In this document: piece by piece, positions 20,421 through 31,434 of the stretch
Layout: every line of letters begins with the position of its first letter
Position numbering within the stretch: position 1 is the stretch's first letter
From: Cydia pomonella
Taxonomy: Eukaryota > Arthropoda > Insecta > Lepidoptera > Tortricidae
NCBI RefSeq assembly: GCF_033807575.1
Contig: NC_084717.1
Span: 11,161,692-11,225,691, forward strand
Direction of reading: 5' to 3'
Length of the DNA stretch: 64,000 bases
Program-made: the position numbers and the translations under genes
The notes under the pieces: generated by a model
What the model was told of the DNA's origin: nothing
What the model saw: the letters and a program-made list of their open reading frames with translations, nothing else
The model's database searches: none

Positions 20421-20702
20421 TTATATATAGCCGGACGAACAAATCTGTCAGTAGAATAAAGCGCGAAATTCAAATTTTCAATGGGACGTTAACCCTTCAC
20501 GGCAACATTTTTTAAAATCTGCCGCTTTTTTTATTGACAGAAATGGCTTGACAGACTATAAGTCTCATTAATACGCAATTTACCCTAAGATTGGCGCGAC
20601 GAAAGAATCAGTAAGCATACAATAGTATCAGAATCAGATTGTAGTGAAACTTGTACCTACACTTGACGCAGACTTTTGTGGTAGAAGTACGTTTGGAACA
20701 AA

Positions 20703-23700
20703 ATGGGAATTCTAAACAAATTGCCTGTATTTCAGAAATGTTGTTTTTGTATTCCTCTGAGGATCGGAGTGGCTATTGTTGGCTATTGGTCTATTGTAAG
20801 TTTAGTGCTAATCTATTTGTGTAGATATAGAGCTGTTTTATAGCACACTGCAGAATTTCAGTCTAAGTACTTATACTTGTACATGTCTCGAATGATATTA
20901 GACTAATATTAGTAGTCCACGAACTGTCAATTCGTATGGGTTGCCATGACAACACACTAATAATATTGGACTAATACCGTCCGAGAAATGGGCCCCCGCA
21001 TTATCCCATAAGCACTTGGGCAATACCTATAGTCTACCTACTTAAACAACAAAACTGAGTCATGGGTGTTTTCTATGTATTTAAGTATTTATAAATATTT
21101 ATATATTATATATATCGTTGTCTAAGTACCCTCAACACAAGCCCTATTGAGCTTACTGTGGGACTAAGTCAATTTGTGTAATAATGTCCTATCATATTTA
21201 TATTTATATTTATATTTATATTTAAACAATATCTGGACCGACTGGACGACAATATCTGGAAATAGATCTAGATATGCTACGATTGCAATAACTGCGACGA
21301 TTTTCAAATTAAACTAACTTGCTAAGGCGAAAATTGGTCTCGGTTTCATTCGTATTAATTTATACTCGTAATCGTAGTACTTGGTTTACATGCACTATGT
21401 AATGAACGTCTACATTTTCACACGACACGAGCAATATTTAAAATTATTTAAAATAAACACTATTATTAGACGGAGTAGTCCGCCACTAAAATGTGCACAA
21501 ATATTGTCATGTTTAGGCCAATAGTTGCCTAAATATATTTATCTATTCTCTCTTCACACGTTTACTGCGGAAAGCGGTCGAAAGTGCAAAGAGGGTGCAA
21601 AGTATGCTTAATTACAAGTTACACTAATCGTCACAGCGGAGATATTAATTACAAACTTTTATTTAACTTACAATGTATGTATGCAGATAGCTATGTTTGT
21701 ACGGGTCAAATATTGCAAGTTAAATTTGACCTACTTCCCGGTATTTGATAAAGCTCAAAATTTGCATACAGATAGGTACATAGTCGTATATCGTCGGGCG
21801 ACATGGCAATTTTATGGTACAGTCATGTCTGAAAATATCGGTACGAAAAATGTGCCAAAAATATGTATACACTATCTTAATATATGGGCAATAAAGTCGT
21901 ATATACATATTTTTGGCACTTTTTCGTACCGATATTTTCAGACGTGACCGTACCAGATCTGATCTGATGATAGAAGTCTGATAAACCAACGCAACTTAAT
22001 TGCATGCTTGGGGTTTTTAGAGTTGTATCGATGAAATGAAAAATGAAAATCTTTATTTCAGGCAACTAGTGGCCCATAAATAAATACCTTAAAACTAACA
22101 TACATATTATAACAATATATCTCAAAACTAAACACTACAAGTCACATTATGGTTGCGGTGCATTACGCAACCACGCAGTGTCAGGGAGCCGCCTCGGAAC
22201 CGCCGGAACTTGACACCCCTCGCCCAAAACTCCTGATGATGAGTATTAGTTGCCTGTAAAAAGTGCCAGTCATAGCGATAAAAGCATGTAGGTATCTAAA
22301 ATGAAATATTTACTAAAAAGCTTTATATTGTTTCAGTTCGTATTTCTGGTGACTATAGGCTACAACATCAACATCATGGCTAGCATGGCTATCGACATCA
22401 GTCCTAACATCATCGTTGCTCGGGCCTACATGATCATTACTCTAAACATCATCATTAACGTGGTTTACGTCGTGTTAAGTGTCATGTTGCTGATTGGTGC
22501 TCATAAGGTTTACCTTATTTATAAATAATGTTGTTCCGTTATTAGAAGATTTTTATACCTACCCCGTCCTAGCCTAGTGCCTTCCCCGTTGCATCTTAAG
22601 GATTGAGGAGTCCTGCCCGCGTAGCCAACGTGCCTATCGTTCCCGCTCCAAGGCGAACGAAACGCAACTATCACAGTCGCACTAATAAAGAAGAGTGATA
22701 GAGAGAGATGACTACGATACGCTACGGAGCGCTAACGATTGTAACGTTGGCTACGCGGCCAGGTTCGGTAATTTAGAATAGTATTATATTTAGGTTATTT
22801 TGGAATACCCAGTTTTTTTACGGAAGCTCTTGTCATCTAAGTGGTTTATTGATTATCCTTATTTCCCTTTACTAAAAACAAACGAAAGCTTGTGGTAAAT
22901 ATCTGATGATAATCCGTACGGATGTAAGCTCCGAAAAATGCATGTAAAAGCCCCGTTTCGTGATAAGAGGTTCCGAGAAATGCATGTAAAAGCTCTGTTT
23001 CTTGATAAGTCGGGAAACCAGACCTGCGATTATTTTTTAAGGTTCCGTAGTCAACTAGGAACTCATTATGTTGCTGGGTATAAAGATTTTCTATTCACAG
23101 CAAATGCGGAAATCTGGTAGCCTTCTACTGATCGCGCTTTGGGAATTGGAATGATTGCGTATCTTGCCTCATCGATTCAACGACTTAGTTTAAAAATATT
23201 CTTTATATCCGTCCATTTTAACTTATATTTTCCTCCTTGGGCACATTTTCATAGCCTGAAACCTCGCAGCGTCTTCTTTTTGTATCAACAAGATTCTCGT
23301 GATTTATTTAAGTGAGGTAGGTAAGCCAATTCAATACATGAACTGATATTTCGCAGAGGAAGCCAGACTACCTGCGCCACTTTTTCGTGTGGAGCCTGGT
23401 GATGATCATGGTACACGTGATATGCCTGGCCTTCGGCTTCATCTACCAGCGCTATTGGCTGCAGTCCGTCTACCTACTGTGGATAGGTAAGAAATTACCT
23501 ATATTAATTGTAACTTAATTTTGTAGGGACTTACAAACTTTTTTAAATGAAAAATTACAACCAGTCCATGAATGAAAAATTGTACGCCTTACGGCACAAC
23601 ATAGTGATACGATTATGATGTATATGGGACCTGTACAATTGTATACTTACCTATGTTGGACAAATAAATGCTTTTGACTTTTGACTTTTTTGAAACACCA

Positions 23701-25117
23701 AAATGATAAGTACCAATTGCATTGCGTACGTGTAGCAAGTAAACAAAAAAATATTATATATTATAGCAGGGAGAGCCATGCCTCCATATCATACTCTTAC
23801 AGTAGGTACCGAACCATCGTCCATACTATTTAGTGGTGGACAACTTTGCCCCTTGTAAAACAAATAAATATTAACCCCCTTATTCATAAACGTGTACTAA
23901 GGTTACGATGCCGCTAATCATCGTTTGTCCCTTACCGACGTATACGTAACGATGATTAGCGGCATCGTAACTTTATTATACGTTTAGAATAAGGAGGTAA
24001 GGGTTTTACGTTTACTTAACAAATATGTTAAAATATGATAATAGGATTAATAGGAATTCACCTAAAGATAACGCCAGTTCTTACTACATCAACATAATTT
24101 TCAATATTATAAGACTAAGCAGATGGTTTAGATTAGTATTGTTAGGTATAGGTACAATCGTTTTTAACCGACTTCTTGATTTCAAAAGGAAGAGGTTCTC
24201 AATTCGGTTGTATGTTTTTTTCAAATGTTTGTTACTTCATTAAAACCTTCATTTCTGAACCGATTTTGAATAAATTTGTTTGATTCAATTTATATATATA
24301 CAGATTGGTCCACAGTCAAATCTCAGTTCTGATGATGGGATCCATGAGGAATCGAGGGAACTCTTCAAATGTCAAAGGTATAGGTGATTTTTGTATTTTC
24401 ATCAACAAATCAAGCATTTATATTTAAAAAAGTGACATTTGATAAAGTGGAACTGTTGATGCTGATCAGAATGGAACTTTTCAACGTCGCATATTTCCCG
24501 CTTGGCGATTAGTCGCCTTCGTTATGTTTGTTAGGCAAATTAGGTTTTCAAGACAAATTTTTGTCAAGCTCGAGATCTGATGGTAGAATATATGAGGAAT
24601 CGAGGAAACACAATAAATCTATAAGGCATACATATAGTGATTTTTGTATTTTCTTTAACAAATCAAGCATTTACATTTAAAAAGTGACATTTGATGAAGT
24701 GGGACTGCTGATGATAGCAGAATGGAACTCTTCAACGGCGCATACCTAGTTCACGTTTGGCGACTTGTCCTCCTCGCTGTGTTTTTTAAACAAATTACAT
24801 TTTCAAGACAATTTTTTTAATTTAATTGTATGTAATCCAAAATCAACAATAATCTTTCTTTCACCGGTCTCCCTCATTGAACTCGGTTTTTTTCTTAAAT
24901 ATTCTGAAATTCATTCTATCTGGGTTTAAACAAAATAACACTTCCGAGAACTTAAAATAAACTAGTCTTATTGTTTGTTTCAGCAACTAACGTGTACTCG
25001 CTGCTGATCGTGCGGAGTTTGTACCTGACGATGGAGGTGAAGGAGCGCGGCCCGCGGCCTCGCGAGCCCGACGACGAGGTCTGCTGGGACACCATGCAGT
25101 TGGCTCATGTCGTGTGA
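20703..25117 (+). CDS. Four-transmembrane protein, family gene B
   Basis: The coding exons are 20703-20795, 22337-22507, 23357-23486 and 24984-25117 (93, 171, 130 and 134 bases; phases 0, 0, 1), giving 175 residues. The start reads MGILNKLPVFQKCCFCIPLR with TM1 after it. Exon 2 holds TM1/TM2 and ends LLIGAHK. Exon 3 begins RKPDYLRHFFVWSLVMIMVH (TM3). Exon 4 begins TNVYSLLIVRSLYLTM (TM4), followed by a charged tail ending MQLAHVV. Exon 3 has exactly the length of its gene A counterpart, supporting common ancestry. The end of exon 4 is amplified downstream as a 101-bp tandem array. Introns carry a palindromic MITE (22.6 kb), a hairpin MITE (23.9 kb) and a duplicated repeat (24.3-24.8 kb). Confidence 0.78.
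21060..21225 (+). mobile_element. LINE 3' tail with (ATTTAT)n end
   Basis: The phrase tcgttgtctaagtaccctca and ttgagcttactgtgggacta is the untranslated end common to CR1-like insect LINEs; it closes with five atttat-type units. Confidence 0.65.
21818..21952. repeat. MITE with 50-bp inverted repeats (copy 2)
   Basis: The ends TACAGTCATGTCTGAAAATA and its near-exact reverse complement bracket a 35-bp centre. Same family as 28-148. A TA target is likely. In intron 1 of gene B. Confidence 0.8.
22614..22765. repeat. Palindromic MITE (CGCGTAGCCAACGT ends)
   Basis: The left end cgcgtagccaacgt pairs with the right acgttggctacgcg. A partial relative (acgtagccaacatgttagcg) is at 61.31 kb in an AOX intron. 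In intron 2 of gene B. Confidence 0.65.
23872..24004. repeat. Hairpin MITE in intron 3 of gene B
   Basis: Arms of about 50 bp (taaggttacgatgccgctaa and partner) give a long hairpin with a spacer of about 20 bases, bounded by ttaaccccc and gaggtaagggtt. Confidence 0.7.
24325..24815. repeat. Imperfect 245-bp tandem duplication
   Basis: Two diverged copies share gaggaatcgagg, gtgatttttgtattttc, caaatcaagcattta and aatggaact. The preceding caaaaggaagaggttctcaa is common lepidopteran repeat sequence. Confidence 0.6.
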
Positions 25118-25566
25118 GGTCATAACTGGTGATGGAGGACAAGGAGCGCGGCCCGCGGCCTCGGGAGCCCGACGGCGAGGTCTGCTAGGACCCCATGCAG
25201 TTGGCTCATGTCGTGTGAAGTCATAACTGGTGATGGAGGACAAGGAGCGCGGTCCGCGGCCTCGGGAGCCAGACGGCGAGGTCTGCTGGGACACTATGCA
25301 GTTGGCTCATGTCGTGTGAGGTGATACTTGTGATGGAGGACAAGGAGCGCGGCCCGCGGCCTCGTGAGCCCGACGACGAGGTCTGCTAGGAGACCATGCA
25401 GCTGGCTCATGTCATGTGACGTCATAACTGGTGATGGAGGAAAAGGAGCGCGGCCTGCGGCCTCGCGAGCCCGACGACGAGGTCTGCTGGGACACCATGC
25501 TGCTGGCTCATTTCGTGTGACGTCATGTCTGGCGACGGAGGAGAAGTAACGCGGCCCGCGGCCTCG
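25030..25566 (+). repeat. Tandem array of the last-exon tail of gene B (period 100-101 bp)
   Basis: Copies start at 25030, 25131, 25232, 25332, 25433 and 25533, each at the words gatggagg or gacggagg. The last copy is partial. Each unit consists of the gene B coding tail from Thr-Met-Glu to the stop codon plus about 12 bases of 3' untranslated sequence. Only the first copy is joined to TM4; the others lie after the stop codon. Unit-to-unit differences are few, so the expansion looks recent. The units are very GC-rich and open in several frames on both strands. Confidence 0.85.
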
Positions 25567-26069
25567 CATTGAAAAATCCATTGTACCTTGAAATAGCAGC
25601 ATGCTGTAGCTATAAGTTTGTTTCATTATTGGGCGGTTTTATCAGCATCCCTATTGGGAATATTACGTAAAACCCTGCTTTGTAAACAAACCGCCTTGAT
25701 GCATCAATGTCATATTTATTCGTAATAAGTGTGTGGATGGCCCTCGCCTCGATTTCGCAGGTTGTTCACGCCTTCGCGCCTTATTCCCCGTTTTTTGTCG
25801 GTACTTGGGCCGCGTTAAAGGAGACGCGAAGCGCGAACTTGCAAGACTCCACACTCGCAATCGCTTCGCGCCGCGATTCGCTCACGAGTCGGTTAATCTG
25901 TTAAACTGTCATAACCTTCTATGGCGGCAACTTGGTTATACTCGTATTGGGGGCGAACTTGATCAACCAAAACCGTCGCGGTATGTTCGCTCCGCGAAGT
26001 CGTGCCGCGATTAACGCGCATAGTCTGGAGGGGGCTTATGGTTTACGGTTCGTGCTAGTGCTACCCAAG

Positions 26070-28787
26070 TAGGGATCTCAGAAATTCCACAGGAGCAAGC
26101 TGGATTCAGGCCAAAACGAAACTGTTGTGATCAGGTTTTAGCACTCGCAACACATATCGAGGCCGGCTTTCAGTCAGGAACAAAGTCTTCCGCGGTCTTT
26201 GTAGACCTCACGGCCGCCTACGACACAGTTTGGCGTCAGGGTCTGCTCTATAAACTGTTGAAAACTGTTCCATGCTTAAGAATATTTAAAGTGGTAGAAG
26301 ATGCTCTAACAAATAGACCGTTTCAAGTATATCTGGGCCAACAATCTAGTAAAGTAAGAATTTTAAATAACGGCCTGCCCCAGGGTTCTGTGCTCGCTCC
26401 GCTCCTCTTCAACTTATACATCCACGACTTGCCTGCTACGACCTCACGCAAGTTTGGCTATGCTGATGATCTGGCCCTAGTAACTCAGAACAAAAGCATA
26501 GAAACAACAGAAGGTATATTAGAAAGAGACCTAGAGGCCATGGACGAGTATTTTAAGCAATGGCACTTATGTCCTAATGCCAGCAAAACCGAGGTCTGTT
26601 GTTTTCATCTGTCCAACAGGTTAGCGAACAGAGAGCTAAAAGTGAGATTCAGAGGTACAGTTTTGCGTCACAATTTCTGCCCAAAATATCTGGGTGTAAC
26701 CCTTGACAGAAGTTTGACGTACAAAAACCACCTTGACAAGTTGTCTGGAAAACTGAAGACTAGGAACAATATAGTTCAGAAGCTCACAGGAACGTCATGG
26801 GGTGCCAGCGCTGCCTGCCTAAAGACCACTGCTATGGCCCTCGTCTACTCGACGGCGGAATACTGTGCACCAGTATGGATGAACAGTGCACACGTGGCCA
26901 GGGTGGACGTGGAGCTTAATCACACGACGAGGATAATATCGGGCTGCATCATGCCAACGCCTACTTACTGGTTACCAGCCCTCAGCAACATTGCACCGCC
27001 GAATATCCGCAGAGAAAAATGCCTAGCACGGGAATTCACTAAAATGTCCGATAACACTCTACTGCCAATACACGAAGACATGGACAGCCTCAAAAACACC
27101 CGACTGAAGTCCCGAAACGCGCCAGCGAAATCCTTTCATACCCATGACCCGACATGGAAGGCCAGTCAAGCTTGGATGAGGGACTGGGAAGCCCAGCAGC
27201 ACAAAAATGCAGCAAACCCCTTCTTTGAGCTCAGCACACAGGAGCGGCCCAAAGGGTTTAAAGAAAGCCGCCAAATATGGTGCAGGCTTAACCGTCTGAG
27301 AACCGGTGTGGGCAACTGTGCGTACCTCTGGCACAAATGGGGGTGGAGCGAGTCGGCGGCGTGCGACTGTGGAGATCCGGAACAGACCATACATCATATA
27401 GTTTTTGATTGCCCCATCACTAGATACAACGGACCTGTCGAAGATTTTAAAGAACTGACAAAGGACGCGAGTGTATATCTGCAAAACTGTAAATTTTAAT
27501 TTGATGTAATCATTATTGTAAAAACCAGTGTGTAAACGCCATACGATAAATAAATAAATAGGGATTGCAAACCGGATTGATTTTCAATCCGGCCGGATCA
27601 GGCCGGATTTTGGCTTTAATCCGGCCGGATCCGGCCGGTTCGGATCCGGTTTGGTATAGGGATATTAAAGTTAGTAAAATGACATATTTCTGTAGTTTTT
27701 TTTTTCGTAATAAAAGAAATAAAGGATATTTTTTCAAACGTATTCCGAAGCCAATAATTTGAAGTGAATAAATAAGTAATAAATAAATTAGAACTTAGTA
27801 GTAAGTGTTAAAATGTCAAACTCACTTTAGAAACAAAATTTTAAATCTAAGTCATTTATTATATTTAACCATTCACAAAACTACAGTGCATAAATTTAGG
27901 TTTATTATAAATTTGATTGGTTTCCAAAGTCCGATGATGGAATGTGGGGTGGGAATTGGAACTCCTTGGAAGGACAAGTTTTCGTAACTGTTCTTAGATT
28001 GACTTATTTTTAGCAGGAGATGAAGGAAATTGCATAGGATTGGATGAAATTGTAAAGACAAAAGATTCTCTCTTAAATTTGAATAGAAAATATTCTACTT
28101 ATATCTTATCATATGTATAATCGGAGAAAACTGAAGTTCATCATATATTCATTTACACATATTTATGAGCCCAACTCTAGTCGGCAGAGTACTGCCGATT
28201 TATTCCTGCCTTTTTGTTTAGTTTTGATCTCCTATCACATTATGCCACAATATTAACTTTCTATAATAAAAATAATAATTTAGCCTATATACGTCCCACT
28301 GCTGGGCACAGGCCTCCTCTCATGCGCGAGAGGGCTCGGGCTATAGTCCCCACGCTAACTAACTAACTTTCTTTTTTTTTAACTTTTTTTTTTTTTTTCT
28401 TTTCTTTTTTTTGTTAACTAATTAACTTTCTCTTTAGCATAAATCACAAATGCCTTCCATGGCATCTCCATCCTTATATTTATCCTTATATTACAGTATT
28501 TATGTAATCGTCATATCGTGCCACTATCATGAAAGAAGAAGAAAATCCTCTTCGGTTTCCAATCATTTATCTTACTAAATTTAAACTTTTGCATTCGTTT
28601 TTTGTTCTGTTCAACTTCATACCTTTCATCTGTTGCCTCTACCTCATCCAAAACGCACAGCATATGCCGTGTTTAAGCATTTGTTATATTTTACCGGATC
28701 CGGTGATTTTAGCCGGATCAGGCTGCTCCAGAAAAGTACCGGATCCGGCCGGATTACCGGATCCGCCGGACCGGATTGCAATCCCTA
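26070..28787. mobile_element. hAT-like element (8-bp TSD) split by a LINE
   Basis: The ends are TAGGGATTGCAAACCGG and its reverse complement with one mismatch. The 8-bp duplication TACCCAAG lies at 26062-26069 and 28788-28795. The first seven bases (26070-26076) are separated from the rest (27566-28787) by the LINE at 26077-27558. Subterminal ccggccggatc words recur at both ends. No transposase recognised; non-autonomous, about 1.23 kb. Confidence 0.78.
26077..27558 (+). mobile_element. 5'-truncated non-LTR retrotransposon, long open reverse transcriptase frame
   Basis: A single frame is open from about 26079 to the stop at 27499. It holds QEQAGFRPKRNCCDQVLALA, VFVDLTAAYDTVWRQGLLYK (motif A), LPQGSVLAPLLFNLYIHDLP, FGYADDLALVTQ (YADD), PKYLGVTLDRSLTYKNHL and a C-terminal Cys/His knuckle C-D-C-G-x8-H-H-x5-C. 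It ends in an AAAT tail. The duplication TAGGGAT lies at 26070-26076 and 27559-27565. The intact frame indicates a young insertion. Clade is probably Jockey/I-related. Confidence 0.88.
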
Positions 28788-28923
28788 TACCCAAGGCGGT
28801 AGAATATTGCTATATTGGATATGATTATAGACCGTATAGATTATTGAAGGGAGAAAAAATAAGCCTACGAGTAGGTTTCAATGTAAAATAATGTAATGTA
28901 AGAATATAGTTTAGAATAACGTT

Positions 28924-29274
28924 TACCGGGTGTGGCCTGTAACACGAGCAATAAATTTAACTGTAGGCTGTACTCCTCAAACTTACCAACATTTGTTCAG
29001 CGATTTTTGAAAATTATGAATTCTTTATACTTCCTATGTTTCATACAAATTAAATATTACCTTCAATATACGCTGTCATCAGTGTAATTGACGTTGATTG
29101 TCACGCTTTAATCATAACAAAATTCGCAATACACTGCGTCTTAGAATAAACTTTAAAGTGTTGTAAAAATCAAAATAAAAGCTATTTTTAAAAGTTGCTG
29201 AACAAATATTGGTCCGTTCGAGGAGTTCAGCCTACAGTTGAATTTTTTGCTCCTGTTATAGGCCACACCCGGTA
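28924..29274. repeat. MITE with ACCGGGTGTGGCC ends (copy 1)
   Basis: About 75-bp imperfect inverted repeats (gtaggctgtactcctc and partner). A second copy, in opposite orientation and carrying a nested SINE, is at 40129-40776. Confidence 0.75.
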
Positions 29275-30330
29275 TATACTTAGAGCTAGTTAAAATTATC
29301 GTTAAGTATACAATATAAACATACCTATTTATATGTATATTTTATTATGGATGTGTTTTCCTTTTACCTGCGTTTCCGTTCATAGAAAAACTAAGCTAAC
29401 AAGATTACTGTCGCGCTTGAAAAACCATGTACAAAATTTTATTAATAATAGAGTTTACTACAGGGTGTCAACACTGTCAACTTTGGGTATTCGCATGTTG
29501 AGCACTTGGACGTTTACCTTACACAATGCTAAATAAAAGTATAAAAGGTACCTTTAAAATGTCATTGGTTTAAGGGAGCTATTTAATAACACGCGTACAG
29601 CCCGCGAACGTAGAAAAGTTTTTTGGCTGTAGCTATGTCACCTACTGGCCACCTACTAAGTAGGTAGTAAAATGGGCCTTGGCTGCGGTTAAACGCTATG
29701 ACACAAGTTGTTCACAAGATAACATTGTTATTTACGTAAAAATCCGTTTTTTGTCGTTTCCAACTACGAATACGCGATAATTTCGCAAATGGGATATACA
29801 AAACATGTTTACACAAATACAACTGATATTCCCCGCCCAGAAAGCAGTTCCTGATAACTCATATAAGAGTAATAAGTAATGTGTAACTTAAAGTCAAATG
29901 TATGAATTAACTAATAGAGATCAGTTTGGGTCGCGTTCATAAGTTTATCACCATTGTGTTCATGAGATAAAGCTTTAGCAGGGACAAGTTTGTTAGTAAA
30001 GACTGTCAATCTTCATACAAAATGATGTTCCTTAACATTATGATAGAACGGCGTTACATTTAATTTAGCGCCCTTTAATTTAGAGCTATTTTAAACATTC
30101 AGTGGGATACTCAGATCGGTTTGTAAAAAAAGTTAAAATTATTTAACTTCGGTAGTTACAAGAGTCCTGCAGTCAGTAAATAAATAGGTTGAGGTTTTTA
30201 AGAAATGCACGCTATATTTCGTTTTATTTTGCACTAAAATAAGGTCAACAATCTTGAGATGTCTTTTTATTGAAAAAGTTTAAAAAAAAATCAGTAACTA
30301 TTACTTATGAAAGCAATTTATTAATTATCT

Positions 30331-30693
30331 TTTTTTTTTAATACTACGTCGGTGGCAAACAAGCATACGGCCTGCCTGATGGTAAGCAGTCTCCGTAGCC
30401 TATGTACACCTGCAACTCCAGAGGAGTTACATACGCGTTGCTGACCCTAACCCCACCCCCCTCGTTGAGCTCTGGCAACCTTACTCACCGGCAGGAACAC
30501 AACACTATGAGTAGGGTCAAGTGTTATTTGGCTGCGGTTTTCTGTAAGGTGGAGGTACTTCCCTAGTTGGGCTCTGCTCTAGATCTGGAATGACATCTGC
30601 TGTGCTGTGCCCTACCACACAAGGCGAGATGACATTCACATTGCCCATACCTCTCTTTTGGACGTAGTTTAAGGACATGCCCGGGTCCAAAAA
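30331..30693 (-). mobile_element. Dispersed retroposon-like repeat, copy d (full length)
   Basis: It runs from ggacccggg at the right to a T-run at the left. Its frame reads MSLNYVQKRGMGNVNVISPC then VVGHSTADVIPDLEQSP. Same 5' end as copy a, suggesting a defined unit. Confidence 0.78.
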
Positions 30694-30879
30694 TCGTATA
30701 TGATTAATAATTGTTACATACATATTTGCAGTGACTTATTTTTCAAACGTGTTTTTCAATAAAAAGACACATCAAAATCACTTACCTTCTTAACAATGCT
30801 AAAGAATACTACTGTACCTTGATCATATCATGCGAAACCAGAAGTATAAACTCCTTCAACTAATTATCCAAGGAAAGAT

Positions 30880-31045
30880 CCAAGGAAAAAGATCATTCGG
30901 ACGAAGACGTAACTCATAACTCAGAAATCTTCGAACATGGATTAAACAGAGCACACGTTCATTATTGCGTGGCTGTGTCTAAAGTCCGTATAGCCCTCAT
31001 GATAGCCGACCTCGGTTAGGAGATGGTACTGGAAGAAGAAAAAGT
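30880..31045 (+). mobile_element. RTE-like LINE 3' scrap
   Basis: The end phrase gatagccgacctcggttaggag and ggaagaagaaa is the familiar RTE 3' end; the preceding codons read RSFGRRRNS with stops. Confidence 0.6.
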
Positions 31046-31303
31046 TACAAGGAGATGGCACTCTCTTTGCATTCTTCTGGGACATTTAATAGAAGTAAGT
31101 AGGGTTATAAGTTTGAGTAATACTATTTTCCATAGCATGTTCAGGTTTCTTTCAGGATCGGCACAGTGTCACTCACAAAACAAGTTTATTTGATGAGCGA
31201 TAAAAACTACCATGATTATGACTGATGATTATGTTTAAATATTTTTTCAATGAAATTGATAGTCTGTATTGCAGACATTCTTTTTACTCGTCTCTGCTTT
31301 AGA

Positions 31304-31311
31304 TATAAAGG
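31304..31311 (+). promoter_or_regulatory. Possible TATA box for gene C
   Basis: TATAAAGG lies 131 bases upstream of the gene C start codon, in an otherwise featureless stretch. A transcription start about 30 bases downstream would give a leader of roughly 100 bases. No strong initiator was seen, so this is weak. Confidence 0.25.
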
Positions 31312-31434
31312 CTGGTGTCTACGGAAGTGTGCAATCTGCAGCCAGCGTCCGAGCACATTAGATAAGTGCCCATTGACAGTCGCCTCTAACCGCACGTCGC
31401 GTTCGGACCGTTCTGTGATTCGTATACTTACACA

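Larger units (their letters stand above)
17522..20702. other. Divergent intergenic region between genes A and B
   Basis: No protein gene recognised. It holds a LINE 3' fragment (17.88-18.07 kb), a 140-bp tandem duplication (19.1-19.4 kb) and a PIF/Harbinger-like element (19.5-20.4 kb). The rest is AT-rich unique sequence that could carry regulatory sites for both genes. Confidence 0.5.

Noticed and set aside
24980..25626. Long minus-strand frames with repeated SRPRR-type units
   Set aside because: They arise from the GC-rich 101-bp tandem array of the gene B exon tail; the plus-strand exon explains the coding signal.
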